Origin: Xiphophorus maculatus
Lineage: Eukaryota > Chordata > Actinopteri > Cyprinodontiformes > Poeciliidae
Reading direction: 5' to 3'
Assembly (NCBI RefSeq): GCF_002775205.1
Contig: NC_036454.1
Span: 26,954,283 to 27,018,282, forward strand
DNA: 64,000 nucleotides
Part shown: one piece after another, positions 1-35,880 of the stretch
Layout: each line of letters begins with the position of its first letter
Position numbering within the stretch: the first letter of the stretch is position 1
Translations under genes and position numbers: made by a program
The notes under the pieces: generated by a model
Database searches by the model: none
What the model saw: only the letters and a program-made list of their open reading frames with translations
Told to the model about the DNA's origin: nothing

Positions 1-87
1 CAAATTCAAACCAGACGTTTCGAATTTTCGTGAAAAGATTGTTTTCTCTTCTAGGTCACAATCATCCGCCGCGCTGTTGGTATGTCA

Positions 88-5878
<5,791 letters not shown>

Positions 5879-6559
5879 ACCGCCTTCATCAGACCTGCAG
5901 CTCAGGTGGGTAAAGTTTCACCCACAGATTTTGTTTTTTTCCCCCCATAATTTTTAAGTTTGGTCACCTTTGATATGCTGTTATGTTTCACAGGCTGATA
6001 AAAAGAGAAAAACATCAAGCTGAAGAGCCGACCAGATCCTGAATGAGCATCAGCTGTAATGGTAAGGTGTTAAAGATGTCTGGCTTAAGCCACTGGGTGC
6101 GTCATCCATGTTTTTCAGGTGTTAGCTCACTGTCATACTGTGTTTATTGAACATGTGCTGCGTTTCCGCTGGGTGCTTCAAAAAAGAGGATTACAGATAA
6201 CGAAATACTGAAAAATAACAGTTATTGCAACTTTCTTCTGTCTTGATACGACCCTGTAATTGAAGATGTGCTCCAAAAGCCAAACTGCTGAATCACATCT
6301 TCACACAAATCAGAGGTAGTAACTGTTTAATCTATCATTTCTCAGATAATGACGCGAGTTTTCCAAGTGATGGATGCCTTCCTCTCATTTCTTTAGAGTG
6401 AAACTCTTGGGGTTTGTCCCCCAAATCATCCATAACCTTCCATCTCACTTTGCCATCAGTCTGCCACGGCCTGTCAACGGGAAGGTGAGGGTGATCTATT
6501 TAAAGTCCTGACTCTGCATTCTGTGATTGGTGATCTTCATGTGTTCGTTCAGCAGCTAA

Positions 6560-7210
6560 CACAGTGTCTTACAAAAGCAAAAACCTCCTGTTTGCACTTT
6601 GTGATGCTACAACCACACTCTTCACTGTGTTTCACTGGGATTTTATGTCATAGATCAATGCTAAAATAGATTTTTAGCTTGTGTGTTTCTTTTATTTTTT
6701 TTACAAAAATCTGAATCCTCACAGTTGAGAGAAGTTGTCTTGTCAAGACAACTATTAATCACACACTCCTCCAATTAACCCTTTCTGGGTTTTAGGCATA
6801 AAGTTGCTGGAAGAAAACCTTAAAAAGTCCTGTTTTCAGTTTGCGATGTAAGGAATGCCACAAACTTTTTAAGAAGAAGAAGAAGCTCTGGCATTAAGAG
6901 AGGAAAACTGAACATTTTGGTCTAAACGTAAAACAATGTGTACCAGAAAACTAACACTAAATATACCATCTCCGATTATAAGATCCTTTTTTTTCCCCCT
7001 CCCAGAGTTGGTGGGAAGATAAATCACTGCAATCCTGGAAGAAAACTTGCCAGAGGTTGCAAAATATACAAGACAGGGGTGAAGGCTCATGAAACCAAAA
7101 ATACAGCCAGAGCCCAGTAAAGTCCAGAATTAAATCCAATTGAAAACCAGTAGCATATGTACTACATATTACTGACTCAAGGGGGATTAATAAAAATGCT
7201 TTCCACCCTT
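6560..7210 (+). mobile_element. decayed Tc1/mariner-type element
   Basis: The left part (GATGCTACAACCACA, then GGGATTTTATGTCATAGA) matches the terminal region typical of the abundant Tc1-like elements of fish. Further along, the translation gives broken transposase pieces such as QTTINHTLLQL-like and VYQKTNTK, interrupted by stops and shifts. It is inactive. Boundaries are approximate and no TA duplication could be fixed. Confidence 0.55.
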
Positions 7211-7689
7211 TTCAAGTTTTTATTTGTAAAGATTTTTGGGGGGAACCCTGCGTCCTCTTTCTCCCAATCCTCACATAAGCACTTTTCAACACTGTGCTGA
7301 GGAATCATATAGTTTAAGGCTTGACTAAATGTAAAACAACAAGGGGTGTGAATACCGTCACCACACCCCGTTACCGTCAGCTGTTCCGGTGCACGGCCCT
7401 GTTGCTGACCTGCGTTACTCGCTCCTGTCCAGCTGCCGATTGGCTCTAAATCGAATCACTTCTATCTTGTTCTGCGTCTCTCAGGCTCAAAGTCACCCGA
7501 AGCAGCGATGTTTATTCAGCAGTCACAGCTGAATTATTTCAAAAGAGGACAATCACATTACTGTGCACTGCAGCAGCAGACCACAGAAGCTTTCCTTAAC
7601 TATTCTCGCACGTGATTGTCTCTGGATGATTGAACATCTAAATGTTTTTTATCCCCGATCCAGACGCTTACAGCTGTAGGTTTTCTTTT

Positions 7690-7910
7690 GGATTAACTGG
7701 GAAGGACGCGCTCCTTCTCTCTCTGTCTCTCTTCCCGCCATGATTTGCCCCAGTTTGTTTTTGCACAACAACAACAACAAAAAGGTGGATCTTCTGCTCC
7801 TGTACGTGCAGCAGCAAAATTTAATCACGAGTCGGCTGCAGTAACATGAACAGCTGGGACACGGCGGCGGCGGCAGCGGAGGAGGGAGGTGGTGATGTCA
7901 CGTGTTTTCA
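7690..7910. promoter_or_regulatory. small GC-rich patch with CGG run and E-box
   Basis: A (CGG)-like run at about 7861-7876 is followed by TGATGTCACGTG, with a palindromic CACGTG E-box at 7899-7904. CpG is locally denser than in the flanks. It could be an upstream promoter or non-coding first exon of ggt1 or lrrc75b, or only a chance GC-rich patch. Confidence 0.25.
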
Positions 7911-8164
7911 TGGTCAGCTGCTGGGCTGTTAATGACAGGATCTCTGTTGTTATCTCGGCTGTGTTTTATGTGCCAGCAGTGATGAGCGGCTGGGTTTTGA
8001 AACCGCATTATCACATCAGGATATACTGTAGATGGCAACATATGCACAGATATTGCTGTGAAGCAGGTGTTACAGATTTCTTCTATTTTTTAATTTTTTT
8101 TTTTTACTTAGATGTTTCAGATCATTAAACCAAAGATTAGACAAAGAGAACCAGAGTAAAACAC

Positions 8165-8530
8165 TGAATGCAGTTTTCAAATGATGATTTATTTCTTTTG
8201 AAAAGTTGTCCAAACCAACCATGACTTGTGTGAGAAAGCAAACGCCTCCTGCAGTTAATAACAGGTTGTCCCTGATGGCCAAAACTCTCACCAGGCATCA
8301 GAGTAAAACCAATAAATAAGTCTTTCACCTTGCTGTGGAGGAAGTGTGGCCCATTCCTGAATGCAAAATTGTTTTAGTACAGCAACACTGGCTTGATTTT
8401 GAGAACGAACAGCCAGTTTAATATCATGCTGCCACGTCACAGTCAGATTCATGCTACCGACTTTGAATAGGCCACCCCCAAAACCTTTATTTTGTGTCGT
8501 CTGAACCATTCAGTGGTGGATTTACTGCTA
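8165..8530 (-). mobile_element. DNA-transposon-like fragment
   Basis: The segment contains phrases typical of decayed fish DNA transposons, such as CAGTGGTGGATTTACTGCT near 8512 and AATGCAAAATTGTTTTAGTA. No intact ORF or terminal repeats are visible, so the family is uncertain. Confidence 0.35.
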
Positions 8531-11500
8531 GTTAACCCACGCATTCATGAACTATAGGTCATAAAAGCATCGGCCATGCGTCCATCAGTTACAGCAAGCG
8601 CTGTAGGAGCTGAAGTGAAGGTTTTTTTTTGTTATTGCTGAGTCATGAAATCATGAACACTGGCCTTATCCGCGGCAGATGAGCCCTGCAGTGTTTTAGA
8701 TGTTGTTCTAGATTCTTTACTGGTTTCCTTAAGGAGTTTTCGATATGCTCCTGGAATAGTTTAGTTAGGCCAACTTACACTTTAAGTTCTCTCCGTTTGT
8801 GGACAAAAGCTCCACACCATGTTTTACTAGAATCCCCGTCCCTGAGTCTGTAACCCTTTCCAGACTCAGAGATGTTGTCACCTTTTACCGTAAGGGGTTA
8901 AAAAACTACACATAAATCCAGTAGCACAGATCTGACTTACAGAAATATTGTCTTTTTTTAGTGATATTGCCTTACTGTTATATGTTGGCTAGAGCTGAGT
9001 GTGCAGAACTCAAAAGAGTCAAATTGAGGTCATCATGCTCATAATCAGCATCCAAATCCATATCAGCAACTGAGGCATGAATGCTTTGCTGCCTCCAGTT
9101 GTCCCGTTATTCTGCATGAGCTGTGTGCTCTCTTCACAAACCTGATTTCTTCTGTTGTCCTTTCGAAATGTCATTACCGCATGCTCATGTTTTCCACCCG
9201 ACAACCTAATGGGTTTAGATGACGAAGCCGAAGGAGAACCGCTGAAAACGGGGCCACGTGTCAGCCAGCACGCACAAAAACGTCTCTATTGAGAGAAATG
9301 TGTGTCGTTTCTGCAGCGATGCAAGATTTATGTTCAACTCAAACCGATATAACTCAGGAGACATCATCAGGTCGCATTGTGGAAATATACTTCAAAGCTA
9401 TTTTTGACAAAATGCTGTGCAATTAGGATCTTCAGGTGGACTTGTCTGATTAAAAACATTTGTCAGGTATTGATTTTGTGTGTTGGAGAATACGCATTAG
9501 GGTTCCCAGTCTCAGGCCACGCGCTTAGGAAGCCTTAGGAAGCTCTACTTAAAAATTGTTCATATGTTCTTGCTCCTGTTCTTATCAGAAATGATAGAGA
9601 AAGTGTTGGACTGAGCAGAATGACACAGCGCTCTCCTTTTCCTACCGGCTGCTGATCACTGCCAGTCAGCAGGCTGAATGAAGGCTCATATTCTGTTCAC
9701 TTGCAAGATTTAAATACCATCATTCTGACAGAAGTTATGCAACATCAGCAGATAGCTCTACTAAAATAACCGGCTCATGTCAGCTTTTTAAACTTTTAGT
9801 AGTATATGAATTGCAGAATGGCAAGTGTGTAATTTCTCACTTGAAAATTGCTCTTAATCTTTTATTAAATTGTGTTAATGTAGCTGTTTGCCTAGCTACA
9901 TTGCTAAATTAGCAATCAACAGTAAACAGAAACTGTAAATGGACTAACTATCAGTGCAATAATCTATGTATTATATTAATATCATTAGGATGTTGCTGTC
10001 TTTATGTTTTGAACTAGAGCAGTTGGATAATGTTTACATTACAGATATTACAATTTCACTATATTGTGAAATATTAAAGTATTTTTGCACAAAGAGAGAA
10101 ATTCTCTAACTGTAGATAGAAGGAAAACGAGTTTCTTGAAGAGACTTCTCTATCAAATTGATTGTTTTTGTAATACTTCATTCTGCCACTAGAGGGTTTC
10201 CCCTTGAAAGACAAGACCTACAGTTTTTACTGACTGCGTTGTGATTAAAATCGTCTTTAACACATATCCTGGTGATCCATATCTGGACTGGTTTATTAAG
10301 AAAGCAAAACCTGAACCTCATGAGAAAAAGCAATGACGATACATGAAAAAAAAAAGGACAGGGATGTCTGATAAATATTGCAGAACTGTAGATCTGTTGG
10401 TGCTAATAAGTAGCATTATAAGAAAAGGACGTCTTTGTAGAAATACAGCTTTGAGGAAAGTGAGCAACAGGGGATATTTAGGGAGGAGAAACAGGTGTTG
10501 GAGAGCAGATCGTGTATATCCCACACAAAAAACGGATAAGCTTGAATCATAGAAGAAAATAAGGTCAAACCAGGATCAAAGTGCTTTAAGCCACAAGGAT
10601 TGGAGCTACAAATAGAATCAGGCTGGAGAGGCAGGAGAAATTACTGATAGCTGTCTACTTTGTAGTTTGAAGCCCCCCCTGGGGCGCCACTCCTTCCCTC
10701 CTCCCCCCTGTCAGTGTGGGCCCATGGAAACAGATACTGATCCAACTGGGCCATGGAAGTTCCTCAAAGAAAGAGCACTGGCAGAAGCAAATTGGATCTG
10801 ACAGCTTGTACAAAGGCAAAGTGACAACTGGACTGACCAAAAGAGAAATTCCTACTTATCTAATGGCCGGTGGGAGAGAGCAGAGCTTGTTTCAACAGCT
10901 GGTAATAATATATACTTTTAGGCCTTTTGAAGGCTGGATCAGCGACAGCATGGAGGAGGAAGCTCAGCGGCCTACACACAGGTGTCATGTCTTGTTATTC
11001 ATCTGAATTGAAAATTGAAAAAGTCTGAACAAGTTGCGACGTATTTGCCTGTTGGTGTCCAACAGAACTGAAAGGTGAGAAAAGCCTACACTGGTGAGAG
11101 CTGAGAGAAGTTTTGGAAATCGTAATTTCCATAAAACATCAGTAGTGCTGTATATATATATTTTTAAAAACCCACAATAAATAAGCACCAGATTTTTCTG
11201 CCATTCGAAACCATCTATACGGTTAGCAGCAGCTGTTGGTGCAGATCTTTGTATTCTGTGTGATTTTAAACCTGCTGCTGAGAAACAGACTGGAATCACC
11301 GTAGCAACCACACCTTAAAAACCAGGAAAAAAGATGTTTGCAGTTTAGTTCCATGCATTTTGGACTGTCCGAACCAAATGAAAAGAACCAACAATATTTC
11401 TTCAAAAAAGGTTTTCATTTATTGAATGTCATTGTTTATGTTTTTCCTTTTCTCTGTGTATCTTTCGTTACGTTTTTAAAATCTTTGTTTTTCCCCCCCA

Positions 11501-11639
11501 GATTCTGCTGCCAACATGTAAAAAAAAAACAAACAAACAAAACAAAACAAAAAAACGTTTAAATCTTAAAAACAAGTACAACGTTTGCTCGTTGTTGACT
11601 GTTGTGTTTCTCGCGTTGACAAACTGAAGTTTGACCATT

Positions 11640-12066
11640 TTATCCCGCCGTGAAGCACCGAGGGGTTTTTACAGAGATGCTCAGCGGGCTGCAGACGCTG
11701 TGATTGGTCAGACGCCCCGCGTTACACGAACCCAAACAGCAGCGGAGGATGAAGCAGTCGGAGCTCCTCATCATCCCAGGCATCACACGTACCGCACGTA
11801 GCCGAGCGAGCAGCCCTGGGCCGGACGCGTAAAACGCCGCTCTGTATTTATTTTGTTGTGTCGAAGCTCAGCCCCGGACAAGCAGCAGCAGCAGCAGCAG
11901 CAGCTCCAGACGAACCCGGCGCTGTTTATCGGAACCCAACGAGGAGCGTCGGAACCGGGGCCGTGTCATGCGTTTGTCCTTCTGGTAACACTGTCGCAGC
12001 TGCATCCCTGCCTCGATCAAAGAAAGACGCCGTCTGCGCGCGCACAACCACCTCGCGCGGCTCGCC
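11640..12066 (+). promoter_or_regulatory. CpG-rich promoter and 5' UTR of lrrc75b
   Basis: CpG frequency rises sharply from about 11.64 kb and stays high through exon 1, in a window that is otherwise CpG-poor. A reversed CCAAT box (GATTGGTCAG) lies near 11702, and no strong TATA box is evident. This is the pattern of a vertebrate CpG-island promoter. A CAG/GCA run (11881-11903) lies in the probable 5' UTR. Confidence 0.6.
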
Positions 12067-30756
<18,690 letters not shown>

Positions 30757-31081
30757 TGGGCTGCTTCCCGTCCGGAGAGCTTTCGGCTGCGGTTGAGATG
30801 ACGCCCCGCAGCACTCTGTTACTTCTTTCACCCTCTTGCCCTCACACCACGAGACAAAGTCACCCTTTACAGGCGATCAGGGAGCCCGGTGCCCACATTG
30901 CGGACCAATTGTCCCGACACAGCTACTAAAGCTAATCTTTACCATCTCTGAGTTAACCCCCGTAAGACAGCGAGGAAGAAACCGACGGCCTGGACGGCAG
31001 ACTTACTGTGTTGGTGGATGGCGCTCTTGGGAAAAAGGTGCGGTTTCATTGGAGGGTGGCTGGAGGAGTCAAGGTGCCAGT

Positions 31082-31106
31082 TCTCTCTCTCTCTCTCTCT
31101 CTCTCT
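31082..31106 (+). repeat. (CT)n run in lrrc75b 3' UTR
   Basis: Uninterrupted CT dinucleotide run of about 12 units. Confidence 0.95.
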
Positions 31107-32519
31107 ATCCTTTTATCCACGTCTATCGCTCCATCTCGGTCTCTGTCGAGAGCCAATCCCCAGGAGACTTGAATCAGTTGGTCGGACGAAGGGGCCGCAT
31201 CCCGAAGGAGAGAGGGGGGACACCTGGAGTGAGGTTTGGAAACCGTCGGCCCACCGTGGGTTCTCTGCCAGGACTGAGACTCTCTCTGTCCGACAGGGCC
31301 TAGGCTCCACATTCTGTGTTCTCTGTTAATCTCTCAACAAAAGCTATGACACAAGTTCAACAGACTATACAGCCAGCGACCCGTCACGTGGCGCTGGCAA
31401 AACTGCTTGGTCGACTTTTTACGTTCTTTCCCAGTGTCTACCCGTGAAAGCCCATGTGCAGATGGAAACGAGAACAGAAGACAAAACAGTTGTTGCGTTT
31501 CGACGGGTCATTTTTATACATTTTTTTTTGTGCACCTTAGCGGACAAAGCGGTCTCAGAAGACAACGGGTAGGACTCGACAACGGAGAGGTGTCTCCGGT
31601 TGTTTTTGTGCTCGCATTAAAGCTGACATCACTGCGCTCTTTAGGGTCATAGCCACAGTATTTCGACACATTTATGGCTCCTGAAGCCGAAGCGGCTTCT
31701 GAGTCAGAGCAAGGAGGGCCAAGCCGCTCTTCCTACTGCCGTCCGTCTCCACAGGTGTCGTCCTTTCCACTTAACGTCGTCGTATATCAGTGGCCCTGTG
31801 TTGTGAGGCACTTCCTTGACTGTTATCTATCAGTCCCAGTCTTTCTGCAGTAGCATTATATGATCACCTAGGCTGACCAGAACACTGCGGCGCACTTTAA
31901 GGCCCAGTCGTTTATTCGACGTTTCACCTCCTCCATAGCGTATACTCTGTGCACATGGTTCGTACCTGAGTATTTACAAGGCAGACGTTGAAAGTGTCCC
32001 ACATTCAGACAGTACGAGCTACGCAGCTGATGATTGTTAGCAAAACAAGCTCACCAGATATATAATAAATGTTCAATACGTGTTATTTGTGTATTTTTGT
32101 GTAATTTGTGTCCGTAACACGTCTAAATGCTGTTGTTTTGTCTCTCGTCTGATTCAGCAGTCGTATTTAATTGTACGTAATGACAAAGAACAATAACATT
32201 TAGCCCAAAGAAGTCCTGCTGTTGGACTGAACGGATGATGTTTTATGGGATAATGCAATAAAACGGAGAGTTGCTCTGTAAATGTTACCCAGCAGAGGAT
32301 ATTTATGTGGAATATTAAATCCTCCCAGACTAAACTCTTGTTTCCTCTTGGTTCGTGCAGCGCCTTGCAAAAGTGTTCATACAGCTCGTCCTTTTTCACT
32401 TATATTGTCACTTTAAATCCACAAACTATATTAGATTTTGTTTCAGTTTGTGAGTCAGACCAACAGAAACCTGGCAAGAACATTGGAGATGTGACGTGCC
32501 TCCACCAACTTTAATCATC

Positions 32520-32830
32520 GACCTGTTTTTCTCTACAAAATAGCTAAAACTCAGTCAGATTGGAAGAAGAGTGTTCATGAGCATCAATATTCAATTTTTC
32601 CCACTGACTCTGAAATACATTTGGATCTGGACTTTCACTGAGCCACTTCACATCAATATGCTTTGATCTGAGCCATTCGATTGCAGCTCTGGCTGCAGAG
32701 GGATGAACCACTGCCACCAGTTTCAAGTCCTTCCTTTCACTTTTCCTGCAGAAGAAAACCATTCCCACATCATGACACTGCCACTGCCATGTTTCACAGT
32801 GAAAGGGAGGTGTTCAGGACCGTCCACATC
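32520..32830 (-). mobile_element. Tc1-like element fragment
   Basis: Minus-strand phrases AAIEWLRSKHIDVKWLSESP and SGSVMMWEWFSSAGKV resemble the C-terminal half of Tc1 transposases (W-P-S-S-PDLNP and GGSIMLWGCFS regions), but stops and shifts separate them. It lies within the inferred lrrc75b 3' UTR, opposite in direction. Confidence 0.6.
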
Positions 32831-33150
32831 CATTTGTTTGTCCATTCTCAACACGTTTGCTACATTTCCTACATCGCTCATTGAGAACTGGCAGCTACAT
32901 ACAAACACACATCACATTAGTCAGATTTTCATTTTAAAATAGAAAGACCATGTCTAATTTTCCTTCCCGTTTATTACCTAAAACCCCTGCAAGATGCATT
33001 GAAAGTTGTGGTTGTAACATTATACGAAAAGGTTCAAGATATATGGATGATTTTGCAACGTTCTGCAGTTTATGTTCATGTGTCAGTAAGTGTCAAACCT
33101 TTTCCTAGTTGTGGTCTGTGTACATATGTCTCGTTCATTCAATGACTGCC

Positions 33151-33156
33151 AATAAA
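33151..33156 (+). terminator. candidate polyadenylation signal of lrrc75b
   Basis: AATAAA in CTGCCAATAAAAGAACC, followed about 30 nt later by GTGACGTCTTGTTGTG and a T run. It is the best-placed signal after the stop. Confidence 0.5.
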
Positions 33157-33996
33157 AGAACCTGTCCAAACCGAGAAGTGACGTCTTGTTGTGATTTTTT
33201 TTTTTTTCTGGTAAGGCTAAAATGATTTACTGATCTGTTTTTACCAGCTGGGTCGCTGTCAGAACATGCAGTGGGTCACAGGCAAAAGCATAACAAGCAT
33301 CTGATTGATTTCTCCAGATTAGCCTGTTAAAGGAGCCGGGTTTGGGCCGTGTTGTTTCAGACCGGCAGCCGGGAAGCTGTACGTGTTTGTGCTGTCGAGG
33401 AAATGCCTCAGCTTGCAGCCGTTAGCCGGGGAAGAACACGGCGTTCTGCGCGTGAGGCCCAGACCGTGATCCTCTCCTGGCAACCTTTTGTTCGTGCTGC
33501 CAGACATGGTAATGTGACATTTGCAACAGGTGGCTCCTATAAGGTCAGGGCACAGTGTGACTGTCACAACCCCTCCCCAGGTCCAAATATCGTGTGACAA
33601 GGCAACACAGCCCGCCCCAAGAAATCACCAGGTTTGTGTTGTTTGACCTTTCCTTTGCAGGATTGGTTTATTTCTGTGTTACCGGTGAAATATCAATTTC
33701 CTCAGCGCTACTGTTGAAGCTGTAGACCTTTAAGCTGACAGAGAAGGAGCTTCACGGATTCACTGAGGAAACTTCTCCGCCGCTGGATGTCCAGAATCAC
33801 AAATTCAGAGTTTAGTCTAAGACCCCATACAGCCTCCAATATGTAGAGGAAAACTCATTTTACATGATTCTAGCAAAGCATTTGCTCCCAGATTGTTAAC
33901 TTAATTGTTCTCTTTATTCTTGAGAAAGTTTATCTCTCCAGAAGTTCATTGCTAAAGCTTCTTATTTTAAAGAGAGAATATAATGTTGATGTAGTG

Positions 33997-34221
33997 CAGT
34001 GCTTCTCAATTCCAGTCCTCAGGCCCCCCTGCTCTGCATGTTTTAGCTGTACCCCTATTTCAGAACAGCTGATCCAAATGATTGCATTACCTGTTCTGCA
34101 ACCGCCAAGTGCTGCAGAAGCCTGTTAATCACTCATATATTCAATCCAGGTGTGTGGCAGCAGGGAAACACCTAAAACATGCAGGGCAGGGGGGCCTGAG
34201 GACCGGAATTGAGAAGCACTG
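33997..34221. mobile_element. hAT-type MITE, CAGTGCTTCTCAATTCC family, copy 2
   Basis: Begins CAGTGCTTCTCAATTCCAG and ends CGGAATTGAGAAGCACTG. ATGTAGTG is found at 33989-33996 and 34222-34229, an exact 8-bp target duplication. It is the same family as 21360-21581 and is better preserved. Confidence 0.93.
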
Positions 34222-34686
34222 ATGTAGTGTATGACCTCCTCAACTCTCTTTAGAACATGCTATTACATCCTTGCCAGTCGATGAGTAATTCCCTCAATAT
34301 TCATCCATTGTTTGTCTATAATTGCTTTTACTAACACAGAGATAAACATATTGAACAGCAATAAACCCACATACTAACTCCCGTGGCCAGTGCATAGAGG
34401 GAGCTGGAATATCGAGTGAGAGATCTGTCACGCACAGGGAGAACAGGCAAACTCTGTGTGTGTTTTAGCATTTCTCACCTTGTAAGGCCCATTTTTCCAA
34501 CAACTATATTGTAAAGACCAACTGCTCCATACTTAAAAACTCAGGTTTCATATGAAGACGTGCCGTTTTAAGATTAGAGGTCAAATTTAGGTGTAGGCCT
34601 GAAAACATGACTGTGTGTGTGTGATTGACTGCTCCGGTTTCTTGACAAAAAAGAGAATTAACCCCAGATACACGATTTTTAAGGCT

Positions 34687-35060
34687 CCATCCATCCTTCC
34701 ATTTTCTGTTCACCCTTGTCCCTAATGGGGTCGGGAGGGTTGCTGGTGCCCATCTCCAGCTACGTTCCGGGGGAGAGGCGGGGTACACCCTGGACAGGTC
34801 GCCAGTCTGTCACAGGGCAACACAGAGACATACAGGACAAACAACCATGCACACACACACTCAGGGAGAATTTAGAGAAACCAATTGACCTGACAGTCAT
34901 GTTTTTGGACTATGGGAGGAAGCCGGAGTACCCGGAGAGAACCCACGCATACACAGGGAGAACATGCAAACTCCATGCAGAAAGACCCCGGCCGGGAATC
35001 GAACCCAGGACCTTCTTGCTGCAAGGCAACAGTGCTACCAACTGCGCCACTGTGCAGCCT
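34687..35060 (-). mobile_element. tRNA-derived SINE, full length, minus strand
   Basis: Read on the minus strand it begins GCTGCACAGTGGCGCAGTTG, with A-box-like GTGGCGCAGTTGGTAGCAC and B-box GGTTCGATTCC, and it ends in a GGATGGATGG-type tail. The 13-bp host sequence GATTTTTAAGGCT occurs at 34674-34686 and 35061-35073, the mark of L1-type target-primed insertion. Related copies: 55263-55626 and fragments at 20784 and 37543. Confidence 0.92.
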
Positions 35061-35880
35061 GATTTTTAAGGCTTTGATACAAATTCAAATTATATGTTTG
35101 AATGAGACCAAAATAGTTTTTAATACACACTGATCCCATCCATGCATCAAGTCCAAACTTGTTCTAAGAAATGTATCCACTTATTCACTGCTAGTAACTG
35201 TTCAGATACCAGATGACATCCTAACCTTCAGAGGATCAGATGAAGGACATACAGTATATCGCAAAAGTGATATAAGTCTTTTGCAGGATTTGTTTGCTTA
35301 CTTAATAAATTTCAGTTTATCTTCTATAGATAATTTTCTACCTTGGTGCCACTTTTAGGGAACTTAAAATCATGAAGCCTGTGAAAATAAATATTTCCTA
35401 CTAAAATTGCTATAATGTTCATATTTTATTGCAACAAACACAAGAAATTCAATAAACTGTGGAGTACAATTAAAAGAAGGAATTACAGCTAATATTTAAA
35501 ATGCAGTATTTCCACCAAACCGTCCCTGTTATGTATTTGTGAATCCTCTTTACAGGTAAAAATATGAAGTAACTGCGGAGATTATTTGGATTAGTACATT
35601 CTCTTCACCATCTTCAAAAAACCATTAATGAAAGGGCAAAAATATTTAAGACCATCTCCTACATAAAAATGTTTTTTTTTCCCCCTGATAACATCTTGGT
35701 ACAGTCTGTCAGCTCATTCCAGTAACATAAAGCCAGGTTACAGCAAACACTCAGAAAACTAAACCCGCTTCTTCGCCTGTTGTTCAATGACGTTTAAGAA
35801 CAACAAACAACTTCTGCTGCAGGAAGATCTCACTCATTTTCAGAACAACCCCCATGACCAGCATTACTTTCATTACTTTG

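Larger units (their letters stand above)
5879..11639. other. spacer between divergent ggt1 and lrrc75b
   Basis: No convincing coding exon was found. The stretch carries a decayed Tc1-like element (6560-7210), a second DNA-transposon-like fragment (8165-8530) and a small GC-rich patch near 7.4-7.9 kb. Non-coding first exons of ggt1 may lie here, but nothing in the sequence fixes their position. The open frames of 60-108 codons have no family resemblance and look fortuitous. Confidence 0.6.
30757..33180 (+). other. lrrc75b 3' UTR (inferred)
   Basis: About 2.4 kb without another gene follows the stop codon. The first candidate with a good downstream T/GT-rich stretch is AATAAA at 33151-33156. 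The UTR includes a CT run and part of a Tc1 element. Its true end needs transcript data. Confidence 0.5.
33181..35880. other. spacer between lrrc75b and ggt5-like copy A (convergent 3' ends)
   Basis: No gene recognised. The spacer holds a hAT MITE and a full-length SINE, both with target duplications. The last 100 bp before copy A's stop (35780-35880) match the equivalent DNA below copies B and C, so they are copy A's 3' UTR. A minus-strand AATAAA (TTTATT near 35413) could end that transcript. Confidence 0.6.

Noticed and set aside
34716-35133. Open frames over the SINE at 34687-35060
   Set aside because: Explained fully by the retroposon.
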